From Rhizobium sp. S152 (GTDB taxonomy: Bacteria; Pseudomonadota; Alphaproteobacteria; Rhizobiales; Rhizobiaceae), in assembly GCF_030380735.1 (NCBI RefSeq), contig NZ_JAUDRZ010000023.1:19655-83654 (forward strand): a stretch of DNA of 64,000 bases. Reading direction: 5' to 3'. Below, one piece after another: positions 18,444-27,502 of the stretch; position 1 is the stretch's first letter; each line of letters starts with the position of its first letter. Under the pieces are notes generated by a model. That model saw only the letters and a list, made by a program, of their open reading frames with translations, was not told the DNA's origin and ran no database searches. The position numbers and the translations under genes are program-made.

Positions 18444-20801
18444 ATGAACCAACGGAACCTCACCTTGCACAGCACTCTGCCCAAAGCGCCCGACGAGTCC
18501 GATTCCTTCATCGACATCGATCGCCTGATTGCAATTCTCATCCGCCGCGCCGGTCTGATCGCCATGTGCGTTGCCGTCACGGTGGCGCTTGCTGCCGTCT
18601 ACCTGGTTTTCGCAACTCCGCAATACACGTCCATGACCCAGATCCTCCTGGACGACGACATGGCGAAATACGCTCAGGACGCCCAGCCCGTGGCAAGCCC
18701 GCAGCAGGTCGATATGCAGATCGCCAGCGCGGTCGAAATTCTCAAGTCTACCGAACTCGCGCTTCGCGTTGTCGATGCGGAGAAGCTCGCCGACAACGAG
18801 ACCATCCTCGACCCACCGAAGTCGCCGGTCGCCTTCCTCAAGTCCGGCCTCAAGGTTATCGTCAGCGCCCTGCTTCCGAACGGCACGCCCGTCAGTGAAG
18901 AGGACGCGTTGAACGGTCGCCGCCAGAAGGCCGCTGCGCTAATCCAGGATGCATTGACGGTCTCGCGCGTCAACCGCAGTTCGGTGCTCGCCGTCTCCTT
19001 CCGCTCGACGGACAAGCAGCTCGCCGCGCAGATCACCCGCGCCTATGCCAAGGCCTATCTGAACGACCAGCTCAACGCCAACTTCGATGCGACCGAAAGC
19101 GCTTCTGTCTGGCTGCAGGAGCGTCTGACGGATCTCCGCCAGCGCTCGCAGCAGGCCGCCATGGATGTCGCCCAGTTCAAGTCCGAGAACGGCCTGACCT
19201 CGGCCAACGGCGAACTCATGTCCGAGCAACAGCTGGCCGATCTCAACAAACAGCTGATTGTGGCCCAGGCCGATAGCGCCAGCGCCTCTGCCCGCTACAA
19301 CCAGTTCAAGTCGATCGTCGACCTCGGCCCGGAAAGCGCCGTCAACAACGCGGCCATCTCCTCCAGCCAGGGAGACAACACGGTCATCAAGGACCTGCGC
19401 ACTCGCTACATCTCCGTCAGCAAGCGCGAGCAGGATGTCGTGACGAACTTCGGTGAGGATCATCCTCAAGCCGTCGCGCTTCGTTCCGAAAAACAGGACC
19501 TGACGCGACAGATCTACCAGGAACTCCAGCAGCTGACATCGAGCTATCATAACGAAGCCGAGGTTGCCCGCTCGCGTGAGGCATCGCTGCGCCAGAACAT
19601 CCAGCACCTCACGGGCAAGAACTCGGAAGCCGACAAGTCGCTCGTTCACCTCAACGACCTTGAACAGCGCGCATCCGCATTGAAGACGCTCTATGAATCC
19701 TATCTCGGCAAGTACGAGGAAGCCTCGCAGCAGCAGTCCTTCCCGATTGCCAAGGCACGCGTCATCTCCGCCGCCGGCATCCCGGTTTCGCCGTCCAGCC
19801 CGAAGAAGACCATGACCATCGGTCTGGCGATCGTTCTCGGCCTGATGGCCGGCGGCGCCCTGACCCTGTTCAAGGAATTCCACGAACGCTTCTTCCGTGT
19901 GGAAGGCGACGTCCGCACCATCCTTGGCCTGAAGTTCCTCGGTTATCTGCCACTGGTCGGCGCACCGTCACAGGAGAAGAAGATCTTCCGGCCGCGCCAG
20001 CAGCCCGTGCCCGAAGAATTGCAGGAGGCTCCCGACAATGACGAGACCTTCGAGCGCATCATGCGCGTCGTGCTCGAGGCGCCGCGTTCGGTCTTCGCCG
20101 AGACGCTGCGCAACGCCAAGCTCGCCAGCGACGTCATGTTCCAGGGCAAGTCCGACCGTGTCATCGGTGTCGTGTCCGCCATGCCGGGCGAAGGCAAATC
20201 AACGACGGCGGCCAACTTCGCGGCCCTGCTTGCCTCCAGCGGCAAGCGCACGCTGCTGATTGACGCCGACCTTCGCAATCCCGGCCTGACGCGCATGCTG
20301 AAGACGCCGCCGACCAAGGGCCTCGTCGAAGCCGTTCTCGGAGAGGTTCCGTGGGCCGGCGCCGTCAAGGTCGATCAGGCGACGAAGCTTGCCATCCTGC
20401 CCGTGATGCCGAACGACAACCTGATGCACACCAGCGAACTGCTGTCCTCGCAGGGAATGTTCAATCTGATGGAAAACGCCCGCAAGATGTTCGACTACAT
20501 CGTGGTCGACCTTGCACCGCTCGGACCTGTCATCGATGCCAAGGCCTTCGCACCACAGGTGGACGGCTTCCTGCTGGTGACGGAGTGGGGTTCGACGCCG
20601 ACCAACGTCGTACGCGACATACTGAACGCCGAGCCGCAGATCAAATCGAAGATCCTCGGCGTGATCCTCAACAAGACCGATATGACGGAGCTTGCCAAGT
20701 TCACCAGTTTCGGCGCTACCGAGCGTTATCGCCAGAGCTATGCCAGCTACTACACCAGCGAGACCCACAAGGTACAGCAACCGGCCGAAGTCGACGCCTG
20801 A
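18444..20801 (+). CDS. exoP: Succinoglycan chain-length regulator and tyrosine autokinase ExoP (Wzc-like)
   Basis: Inner-membrane polysaccharide co-polymerase of 785 aa, controlling polymer length and export. It has an N-terminal Wzz domain with a first membrane helix (about residues 34-56), a long periplasmic coiled-coil region, and the proline-rich motif before the second helix (IPVSPSSPKKTM, about residue 450). A cytoplasmic BY-kinase domain follows: Walker A MPGEGKSTT near residue 580, Walker A' LLIDADLRNPG, and a C-terminal tyrosine cluster (RYRQSYASYYTSE). AAAGGA precedes ATG 18444. Last exo gene; its stop codon abuts that of the convergent phosphatase gene. Confidence 0.96.
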   Translation: MNQRNLTLHSTLPKAPDESDSFIDIDRLIAILIRRAGLIAMCVAVTVALAAVYLVFATPQYTSMTQILLDDDMAKYAQDAQPVASPQQVDMQIASAVEILKSTELALRVVDAEKLADNETILDPPKSPVAFLKSGLKVIVSALLPNGTPVSEEDALNGRRQKAAALIQDALTVSRVNRSSVLAVSFRSTDKQLAAQITRAYAKAYLNDQLNANFDATESASVWLQERLTDLRQRSQQAAMDVAQFKSENGLTSANGELMSEQQLADLNKQLIVAQADSASASARYNQFKSIVDLGPESAVNNAAISSSQGDNTVIKDLRTRYISVSKREQDVVTNFGEDHPQAVALRSEKQDLTRQIYQELQQLTSSYHNEAEVARSREASLRQNIQHLTGKNSEADKSLVHLNDLEQRASALKTLYESYLGKYEEASQQQSFPIAKARVISAAGIPVSPSSPKKTMTIGLAIVLGLMAGGALTLFKEFHERFFRVEGDVRTILGLKFLGYLPLVGAPSQEKKIFRPRQQPVPEELQEAPDNDETFERIMRVVLEAPRSVFAETLRNAKLASDVMFQGKSDRVIGVVSAMPGEGKSTTAANFAALLASSGKRTLLIDADLRNPGLTRMLKTPPTKGLVEAVLGEVPWAGAVKVDQATKLAILPVMPNDNLMHTSELLSSQGMFNLMENARKMFDYIVVDLAPLGPVIDAKAFAPQVDGFLLVTEWGSTPTNVVRDILNAEPQIKSKILGVILNKTDMTELAKFTSFGATERYRQSYASYYTSETHKVQQPAEVDA

Positions 20802-21539
20802 TCAGGTCGAGAAAAGATGCACGCGCCCCCGCCACAGTCTGGCAACCGTAAGTTTGTCACTGTGGTAGGCGCCTGTATCGATGTTGAGCCGCATCGGTAG
20901 CGCTTCCGGTTCGGAGACCGGTGTGTGTCCGTGGACCACCACCTTCGGCAGCGGAATGCGGCTGTTGAGGAAGCGTTGTCGGATGAAGACCAGGTCCTCA
21001 TCGTTCTGCTGGTCAAGCGTCAATGACGGATCGATCCCCGCATGAACGAAAAGCACATGCGGCGTATCCACCAGGATCGGCATTGCCCGCATGAAATCGA
21101 TATGTCCCTTCGGCAGCGACTGCCGGATAAACGCATCAAGCTTGCTCGCCGCGGGAAAGATCATCGGCAGATGGTTGGCATCCAGTCCGTAGGAATGCAG
21201 CAGCGTATCGGCGCCCATCTTCAGCCAGTCCGAAAACGAGATGCGCCCGTCGAGATAGTCCAGCATGACCATCTCGTGATTGCCGGTCAATGAAATGCGA
21301 TCGAAATCCTCCGGCGGCGGCGCCATGAGATGCGAGACAACCTGGGCCGAGGAAGGTCCGCGGTCGATATAGTCCCCCAAGGTGATGATCAGCTTGCGGC
21401 CGGGAATCCTGGCGGCATCGTCGATGATCGCCTGCTCGGCTTTCAACAGCAGGTCGTGCCGACCGTGAATATCGCCGATGGCATATATCGGCATGTCTCC
21501 CGGATCGAGTGTAAGCCGCTGGCGCGCGGACGTTGGCAT
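20802..21539 (-). CDS. Metallophosphoesterase (serine/threonine protein phosphatase-like)
   Basis: Calcineurin-like phosphoesterase of 245 aa with all four metal-site motifs: GDIHGRHD, GDYIDRGP, GNHEM and HGHTP. The layout matches bacterial PrpA/ApaH-like phosphatases; the substrate could be a phosphoprotein or a dinucleoside polyphosphate. ATG 21539 is preceded by GAGG at good spacing; ATG 21551 is a weaker alternative. It is convergent with exoP and their stop codons touch (TGATCA). A similar gene flanks exoP in other Rhizobiaceae from memory, but a functional link to ExoP autokinase is only speculation. Confidence 0.88.
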   Translation of the reverse strand: MPTSARQRLTLDPGDMPIYAIGDIHGRHDLLLKAEQAIIDDAARIPGRKLIITLGDYIDRGPSSAQVVSHLMAPPPEDFDRISLTGNHEMVMLDYLDGRISFSDWLKMGADTLLHSYGLDANHLPMIFPAASKLDAFIRQSLPKGHIDFMRAMPILVDTPHVLFVHAGIDPSLTLDQQNDEDLVFIRQRFLNSRIPLPKVVVHGHTPVSEPEALPMRLNIDTGAYHSDKLTVARLWRGRVHLFST

Positions 21540-21746
21540 ATCGGACCTCATGCTGCTTGGTCTCGAAGACTGGCGCGGGCGAAAGCGGCGCGGAGCTTCG
21601 GAGACGCTGGGACATAACTACGCTGCTAATGGCAGCGGGCAAGCGGGTAATAAAATTCCGTGTCGATCGTTTTGTAGAAAAACACGCCTTATCACGGCGC
21701 ATGCGATCGGTACCCTCTAACGGTATCGAAATAGTGAAGAGCAGCT

Positions 21747-22856
21747 ATGGGAACAGTATCGCAGTTTCAGGATCGGACAAGACCCCCGGCTCATCGCATC
21801 GAAAGCGAAGAAGAAGCTGTCTCCACCGCGCGACGCCTTTCCAGCTCTTTCGCGGCGCAGGCAAGTGAGCGCGACATAAGCCGTATCCTGCCTTATGCCG
21901 AACTCGACGAACTCTGTCTGTCCGGCCTCTCCGCCATCACCGTGCCGCCCGAGCAGGAGGGTCTTGATGTCGCCAACTCCCTGCTCGGCGAGATCGTCGC
22001 GATCATCGCGGAAGGCGACCCGTCGATATCGGAGGTTCTGGAGCATCATTTTCATGCGCTCGAACTCATTCGCACCGAGGCCAGCGAAGAACTCCAGTCC
22101 ATTCTCTTTGCCAGGGCGCTTGCCGGCGACCGCTTTGCGACCGCCGCCTTCTCCGAAGCCGCCTCGCTCGAGCCCGACGGCGTCGCCTACCGCCTGAGCG
22201 GCAGAAGCACGCCTTCACCCGCCCTCCTCTATGCCGACTGGATCATCGCTCGAAATATCCGCAACACTGACGGAAACATGACCGGCGTCTATCTGTCCGT
22301 TGAAACGGATGGTCTGCAGCTTGTCGATGACTGGGATGGCTTCGGGCAGCGCACGAACGGCACCGGCACACTGGTCGCAAGCAGCCTGCGTGTCGAACCC
22401 GGCGCGGTCCTTGTTCACAGCCGAGAGCACCAATCGACCGCTCAGGCGTTGGCCGCGCTTTTACATGCAGGCACGGATCTCGGCATCGCCCGTGCCGCTG
22501 CCGACAATCTCCGCGATACGCCACCATCAGCGGATATGGGAAAGCTGGCCGTCGGCATCACCGGCACCGCTGCCCTGATTGAAAGCGCCGGGCACAAGCT
22601 CGACTTCGCGCAGATAAACGCTTCGGCGACGTCCATCGGCAATGCGATTTTTTCCGCCGACGCCGCCAGCCTCACCGCCAATGCGGTCGCGCTCGAAGCC
22701 GCCAATGCGCTCTTCGAACTATCCGCCGGCAACCGCGCCAATATCGGACTGAACCTCGACCGCCACTGGCGCAATGCCCGAGTCCGGAAGCTCGGACAGA
22801 CGACCAAGGATCGGTACCGTGAGGCCGCCGCCCACTATTTCGGAAAGCAGTTCTGA
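21747..22856 (+). CDS. Acyl-CoA dehydrogenase-like flavin monooxygenase (DszC/SfnB type)
   Basis: Protein of 369 aa with the acyl-CoA dehydrogenase fold of the DszC/SfnB group, whose members use reduced flavin to oxidise organosulfur compounds. Support comes from the C-terminal signature LNLDRHWRNARVRKLG, the central helical domain, and an N-terminal EEEAVSTARRLSSSF helix typical of the group. Canonical acyl-CoA dehydrogenase residues are not obvious. No flavin reductase is adjacent. The end is two bases from the convergent Rrf2 gene. Substrate unknown; a sulfur-salvage role is an inference from the family. Confidence 0.75.
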   Translation: MGTVSQFQDRTRPPAHRIESEEEAVSTARRLSSSFAAQASERDISRILPYAELDELCLSGLSAITVPPEQEGLDVANSLLGEIVAIIAEGDPSISEVLEHHFHALELIRTEASEELQSILFARALAGDRFATAAFSEAASLEPDGVAYRLSGRSTPSPALLYADWIIARNIRNTDGNMTGVYLSVETDGLQLVDDWDGFGQRTNGTGTLVASSLRVEPGAVLVHSREHQSTAQALAALLHAGTDLGIARAAADNLRDTPPSADMGKLAVGITGTAALIESAGHKLDFAQINASATSIGNAIFSADAASLTANAVALEAANALFELSAGNRANIGLNLDRHWRNARVRKLGQTTKDRYREAAAHYFGKQF

Positions 22857-22858
22857 TC

Positions 22859-23326
22859 TCAGCCGGCGAGCGAAGCCGGCCGATGCTCGTCGTCACCGTC
22901 ATCGAGCTTGTTGCCGGATGCGACGAACTGTTCGAGGGTCATGTTATCTAGAATATCGGCGATCGCGTCGCGCACTTCGGTCATCGAACGCCGTACCTGA
23001 CAGGTCTCGGGATCCGAACAGTCGTCGCAGGCTTCGAAGGCGGTGCGGCTGGCGCAGCGGATCGGCGCGAGCGGGCCATCGAGCGTGCGGATGACATGAC
23101 CGATGCGGATATCGGACGCGGCCCGCGACAGCGAATACCCGCCTCCCGGCCCCTTTTTCGAGCGCAGAATGCCGACATTGCGAAGTTCGAGCAGGATGGT
23201 GTCGAGAAACTTCTTGGGGATGTTGTTGCGCGCCGCGACATCGTTGATGAACGCCGTTTCGCCGGGCGCAAGACGCGCCAGATCGACAAGAGCCTTCAAC
23301 CCGTACTTGCCTTTTTTCGTCAGCAT
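22859..23326 (-). CDS. Rrf2 family transcriptional regulator (cysteine-containing)
   Basis: Winged-helix regulator of 155 aa: N-terminal DNA-binding domain (KKGKYGLKALVDLARL, GPGGGYSLSRAA) and a segment with five cysteines, CASRTAFEACDDCSDPETC. Four of these match the region where IscR/NsrR-type proteins bind an Fe-S cluster, so it probably senses iron, redox or nitric oxide. ATG 23326 has GAGG at suitable distance; an upstream ATG at 23341 adds five residues. Targets are unknown. The convergent DszC-like gene and divergent small gene are candidates only by position. Confidence 0.88.
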   Translation of the reverse strand: MLTKKGKYGLKALVDLARLAPGETAFINDVAARNNIPKKFLDTILLELRNVGILRSKKGPGGGYSLSRAASDIRIGHVIRTLDGPLAPIRCASRTAFEACDDCSDPETCQVRRSMTEVRDAIADILDNMTLEQFVASGNKLDDGDDEHRPASLAG

Positions 23327-23504
23327 TTTTGATCGCCTCACAGCCCCCGGTATCGATCCCCGATATTAGCAAATAGCGCCAAAACCATGGAGAGGCAATA
23401 AATAGCCACTTTTTATATAGTTTATATCCAACCCGGTTAGCGCCCGAGAATTCGCGTGTGTTCTGTTGGGCAGCCGCAAGCAAGACTGCGGCCGGCCACA
23501 ACAT

Positions 23505-23705
23505 TCATACGAGTGGGTCTTGCCCGCCCGCAATGCTGCGGTTCAGTTCCTGTGCGATGTCTTCCGCATCGATTTTCGATAGGCCGGAGAGATCCTTGCC
23601 GTCGGTGGCCGCCGGCAGCGAGGTCAGGGAATCCATGACCGTCCAGGTTCCGCGCGGTTCCTGCCAGACGACGTAGCGTGGCGTGTTTTCTGAGCGGTGC
23701 CGCAT
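23505..23705 (-). CDS. Small conserved hypothetical protein
   Basis: 66-residue protein with no membrane segment. The core (PRYVVWQEPRGTWTVMDSLT, then LPAATDGKDL and DAEDIAQELNRS) looks like a folded small domain, and I recall similar small proteins in other Rhizobiaceae. The pattern suggests a two- or three-strand sheet plus a helix. ATG 23705 has GGAAGG eleven bases upstream; a GTG at 23741 could extend it by twelve residues. Function unknown. Confidence 0.55.
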   Translation of the reverse strand: MRHRSENTPRYVVWQEPRGTWTVMDSLTSLPAATDGKDLSGLSKIDAEDIAQELNRSIAGGQDPLV

Positions 23706-23756
23706 CGGACGACAGACCTTCCAAGCATTTCGGTCGCGCACACATTCCCGCCTATA

Positions 23757-23794
23757 GATGTTTCAGGGCCGCCCTTTTGCAACCCTGAAACATC
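23757..23794 (-). terminator. 12-bp perfect inverted repeat downstream of nadE
   Basis: GATGTTTCAGGG and its exact complement CCCTGAAACATC flank a 14-base interval, starting seven bases after the nadE stop (minus strand). Only short T-runs are present, so it may be a Rho-assisted terminator or an operator for the small gene upstream of which it lies. Confidence 0.45.
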
Positions 23795-23800
23795 CCTGTC

Positions 23801-25852
23801 TCAGCTCTTTAGATCGGGAACGTTGGCCTTCAGCTCCTTCAGCCAGATGCGCGCATTGCCATCCGACGGCGCCCGCCAATCGCCGCGTGGCGAAAGCGAG
23901 CCGCCGGAGGTGACCTTCGGCCCGTTCGGCGAGGCCGAGCGCTTGAACTGGCTGATGGTGAAGAAACGAAACAGGAAGGTTTCCATCCACTTCTTGATGA
24001 CGGGCAGATCGAAGCTGCGGCGCTTGTCGGCCGGGAAGTGCGGCGGCCAGACGCCGGCCTCCGCGTCACTCCAGGCATGATAGGCGAGGAACACCACCTT
24101 GGATGGGCGAAGGCCGAAGCGGGTCGTGTAGAACAGCGAAAAGTCATGCAGATCGTAGGGACCGATCTTGTCCTCCGTGCTCTGCATCACGCCGTTCTCG
24201 TCAGCCGGCACCAGTTCCGGCGAGATCAGCGTATCGAGAATGCGCTCCAGCGTCGCATTCGCCTCGTCGTCGAAATCGCCGCTGCGGATGACCCAGCGGA
24301 TAAGGTGCTGGATCAGCGTCTTCGGCACCGAGGCGTTGACGTTGTAATGGCTCATCTGATCGCCGACGCCATAGGTGCTCCAGCCGAGGCCGATCTCCGA
24401 GAGATCGCCGGTGCCCAGCACTAGTGCGTTGCGCTGGTTCGCTGCGCGGAACAGGAAATCTGTGCGCAGACCTGCCTGTACATTCTCGAAGGTCACGTCA
24501 TAGACAGGCTGCCCGCCCGAGAACGGATGTTTGAGATCCTTGAGCAATTGCAGCGCAAGCGGCCGGATATCCACCTCTTCTGCTGTAATTCCCATGCCGC
24601 GCATCAGCGCCCAGGCATTGCCCTTTGTCTCGTCGCCGGTGGCGAAGCCCGGCATGGTGAAGCCGAGAATATCGCTGCGCGGCCAGCCCAGCTGATCGAA
24701 GGCCCGCGCCGCCACGAGCAGCGCGTGCGTGGAATCGAGGCCACCGGAAATGCCGACGCAGAGCCGCTTGATGCCGGTGGAGCGCAGCCGCTTCATCAAG
24801 CCCTGCACCTGGATGTTGAAGGTCTCGTAGCAATCCTGGTCGAGCCGCCCGGCATCGGCGGGCACGAATGGGAAGCGCGCTACATCGCGCTTCAGCCCGA
24901 TATCGCCGGCAGGCTTCGCGAACGGGAAGGAGATGCGCCGGAACGCGTGGCTGGCATCGAGATTGAGCGTCGCCGCATCGTTGAATGTGCCGGTCCTCAG
25001 CCGCTCCAGCCGCAGGCGCTCGGTATCGACATCGGCCACGCACATTTGCGATCCCGTCGGGAAGCGATCGGTCTCGGCGAGCAGACTGCCGAGTTCGTAG
25101 ATGCAGGCCTGTCCGTCCCAGGCAAGATCGGTGGTCGACTCGCCCGGCCCCGCGGCCGAATAGACATAGGCCGACAGCGTGCGCGCCGATTGCGCCGAGC
25201 AAAGCAGCTTGCGCGTATCGGCCTTGCCGACGGTGATATTGCTTGCCGAAAGGTTGGCGAGGATAAGCGCGCCGCCCAGGGCGCCGAAATCGCTGGGTGC
25301 GGCCGGCGCCCAGAGATCCTCGCAAATCTCGATATGAAAGGTGTACTCGGCGATGTCATCGGCCGCGAAGATCAGGTCTGAGCCGAAGGGAACGCTTTCG
25401 CCGGCGACGAGAATGCTCTGGCCGCGCACGTTGCGACCGGAGGCGAACCAGCGCTTCTCGTAGAACTCGCGATAATTTGGCAGATGCACCTTCGGCACCA
25501 CGCCGAGGATGCGCCCGGCATGAATGGCGACCGCGCAATTGTAGAGGCGTCCCTCGCTCTGCAGCGGCGCGCCGACGAGCAAGACCGGCGTTAGGTCGCG
25601 GCTGACAGAGACGATCTCGACAAGTGACTGATCCACCGCTTTGAGCAGCGCATCCTGGCCGAGCAGGTCATCGATAGAATAGCCGGAAAGGCCAAGCTCT
25701 GGAAACACCATGAGGCCGACACCCTGGTCATGGCCCGCCTGCGCCAATTCCAGTGTCGCCTGTGCATTGAAATCAGGATCGCCGATCTCGCAATTCGGAG
25801 TGCAGGCCGCGACCCGCACAAAACCCTGATCATAAACCGAATAAAAATTCAC
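23801..25852 (-). CDS. nadE: Glutamine-dependent NAD(+) synthetase
   Basis: Cytosolic enzyme of 683 aa that makes NAD from deamido-NAD, ATP and glutamine. The N-terminal glutaminase is a nitrilase-fold domain with the full triad: Glu in [12 protein letters not shown], Lys in [12 protein letters not shown], Cys in [10 protein letters not shown]. The C-terminal synthetase domain has the PP-loop [12 protein letters not shown] and [19 protein letters not shown]. Length fits the two-domain Mycobacterium-type NadE. I chose GTG 25852 because GGAGG lies five bases before it; a TTG at 25879 is possible but weak. It is transcribed away from the alanine dehydrogenase-like gene. Confidence 0.96.
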   Translation of the reverse strand: MNFYSVYDQGFVRVAACTPNCEIGDPDFNAQATLELAQAGHDQGVGLMVFPELGLSGYSIDDLLGQDALLKAVDQSLVEIVSVSRDLTPVLLVGAPLQSEGRLYNCAVAIHAGRILGVVPKVHLPNYREFYEKRWFASGRNVRGQSILVAGESVPFGSDLIFAADDIAEYTFHIEICEDLWAPAAPSDFGALGGALILANLSASNITVGKADTRKLLCSAQSARTLSAYVYSAAGPGESTTDLAWDGQACIYELGSLLAETDRFPTGSQMCVADVDTERLRLERLRTGTFNDAATLNLDASHAFRRISFPFAKPAGDIGLKRDVARFPFVPADAGRLDQDCYETFNIQVQGLMKRLRSTGIKRLCVGISGGLDSTHALLVAARAFDQLGWPRSDILGFTMPGFATGDETKGNAWALMRGMGITAEEVDIRPLALQLLKDLKHPFSGGQPVYDVTFENVQAGLRTDFLFRAANQRNALVLGTGDLSEIGLGWSTYGVGDQMSHYNVNASVPKTLIQHLIRWVIRSGDFDDEANATLERILDTLISPELVPADENGVMQSTEDKIGPYDLHDFSLFYTTRFGLRPSKVVFLAYHAWSDAEAGVWPPHFPADKRRSFDLPVIKKWMETFLFRFFTISQFKRSASPNGPKVTSGGSLSPRGDWRAPSDGNARIWLKELKANVPDLKS

Positions 25853-26110
25853 GAATGCCTCCAGCAGCCTGCGCCTCAAAGATCAATACATCCAAATCCT
25901 TTCACGCAAAACCGTAACCCGCACACAAGATGCCCTTATCAGGCAACGCTCATGCACGTTCACGCCGACCCATTGAATATCCTTGATGATCTCAGGTTGA
26001 GCACATCGAAAATTGCCAAAATAAAAATTACAAAACCGTCATAAAACTATGTGCGACGCAGCCTATAGCACGCGCGAACATCGTCGTTTGCCCTTCTTTC
26101 AGAGCACTGA

Positions 26111-27202
26111 ATGTCCAGACTTGTCAGCGTCCAGTTGGGATTGCTCCGGGAAACATCTCCCGGTGAGCGTCGTGTTGCGCTAACACCGGACGACGTACGC
26201 CGCCTCTCTGCACGCTTGTTCATTCGCTTCGAGCCCGGCTGCGGCCGCGAAGCGGGATTCGCCGACGACGATTACATTGCCGCCGGCGCCGAACCGGCGG
26301 ACTTGCACGATCTGCTCTCTTTTTCCGATATGCTCGCAAGTGTCCGCCGTCCGGCCGATAAGACGGCCTTCAAGGCGAATGCGATCGTCATCTATCTCAG
26401 TCCCCGGGGCGAGACAAAAACGGCGGCCGTGGGCACCGGAAACGTTTTTCATCTCGATCTGGCGCGCATCGCGGGTTTGCGCGATGCAGGCGTCATGGAT
26501 GTGTGGTCGAGACAGGCCGCGATGGTAGGTCAGGCCGCGACACTCGAAGCGGCGCGCGAACTCGGCGCCACACCGGGCATGCTGGCGATCGACGGCAACT
26601 TCGTGCGTCCGATCGCCATGGCGGCGATCGGCACCGGCCCGGCGGGTCTGCAGGCCCTGGCCACCGCCAGACGGCTGGGCGCCGTTACCCACGGCTTCGG
26701 CTTCGAGACTGATTCCCGGCGGAAGATCGAACGGCTGGGCGCGAAATATCTCGCAGTGAGCGGCGACACCCCGCCTTCCACGCCACGGTCCGGCGACATC
26801 GCGATCATCCAAGCAAATCTTGCGCACCATCTGAAGAAGATGCGGTTCATCATAACCGCCGTCGTGACCGCCTCGGGCGAGGCTCCTGTCCTTCTGGACG
26901 AGAAGGCGCTTTCTGAACTGGCGTCGGGAACCGTGATCGTGGACCTCGCCGCCGATTGGGGTGGGAACTGCGCGCTTACGAAACCCGGCTACACCACCGA
27001 ATTCCGAGGCGTCCGAATCATCGGATCGACGAATCTCGCGAGCCGCGAACCTGCAAAGGCGAGTGCTGTCTTCAGCGAAGGCATATCCAGGTTTATCGAA
27101 CATCTGCTTGGCGATGACGGCCATCCCGATGCTTATCGCAATGACCCGTTCGTCCGTGCCGCGCGCGGTCAGGTGCTCGAAGAAAGGGGACTGGTTTCAT
27201 AA
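26111..27202 (+). CDS. Alanine dehydrogenase / transhydrogenase alpha-subunit-like oxidoreductase
   Basis: Protein of 363 aa with the AlaDH/PNT N- and C-terminal domains. The start (LGLLRETSPGERRVALTPDD) matches PntA and alanine dehydrogenase. A Rossmann motif (AIGTGPAGLQALATARRLGA) follows near residue 175. It lacks the membrane domain of full PntA, and no pntB follows, so it is either a soluble dehydrogenase or an orphan transhydrogenase-like subunit. The usual PntA RQD-loop is not obvious. It stands alone between nadE (divergent) and the porin gene; a role in NAD(P) balance fits the neighbour but is not shown. Confidence 0.72.
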   Translation: MSRLVSVQLGLLRETSPGERRVALTPDDVRRLSARLFIRFEPGCGREAGFADDDYIAAGAEPADLHDLLSFSDMLASVRRPADKTAFKANAIVIYLSPRGETKTAAVGTGNVFHLDLARIAGLRDAGVMDVWSRQAAMVGQAATLEAARELGATPGMLAIDGNFVRPIAMAAIGTGPAGLQALATARRLGAVTHGFGFETDSRRKIERLGAKYLAVSGDTPPSTPRSGDIAIIQANLAHHLKKMRFIITAVVTASGEAPVLLDEKALSELASGTVIVDLAADWGGNCALTKPGYTTEFRGVRIIGSTNLASREPAKASAVFSEGISRFIEHLLGDDGHPDAYRNDPFVRAARGQVLEERGLVS

Positions 27203-27502
27203 GTTTGGTCCGAAGCAAGGCCCTTTGGAAAGGTGTTGAATAACAATGTCTTGCCTGTGGGACATTGAGTGCTGTGCTGCGCCTGAACCGACTGTTGCCT
27301 TTGCGCAACACACCTCTACCGCATTGCAATATAAAGCAGAATTTAATTGTATCTATAATTGATACATTCCGGCGAAAATGTAATTTGGCGGCGCGGAAGA
27401 CATCCAGTTTTCCGAGGGCTTGTACGAAAAGAATTTGGGGTAGGTAGGGGCCGATTTCGGCAGCGATAACCTGTGCCCAATCCACAAAGATTGGACTTCG
27501 TT
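27203..27502 (+). promoter_or_regulatory. Porin upstream region with inverted repeat
   Basis: 300-bp AT-rich leader before the porin gene. TGTATC (27348-27353) and GATACA (27361-27366) form an inverted repeat around a seven-base AT spacer, about 140 bp upstream of the start codon. This is either an operator or part of a structured 5' leader. No gene is visible. Confidence 0.5.

Noticed and set aside
26111..27202. Annotation as a full NAD(P) transhydrogenase pntA
   Set aside because: No membrane domain and no pntB neighbour; only the soluble alanine dehydrogenase/PNT fold is present.
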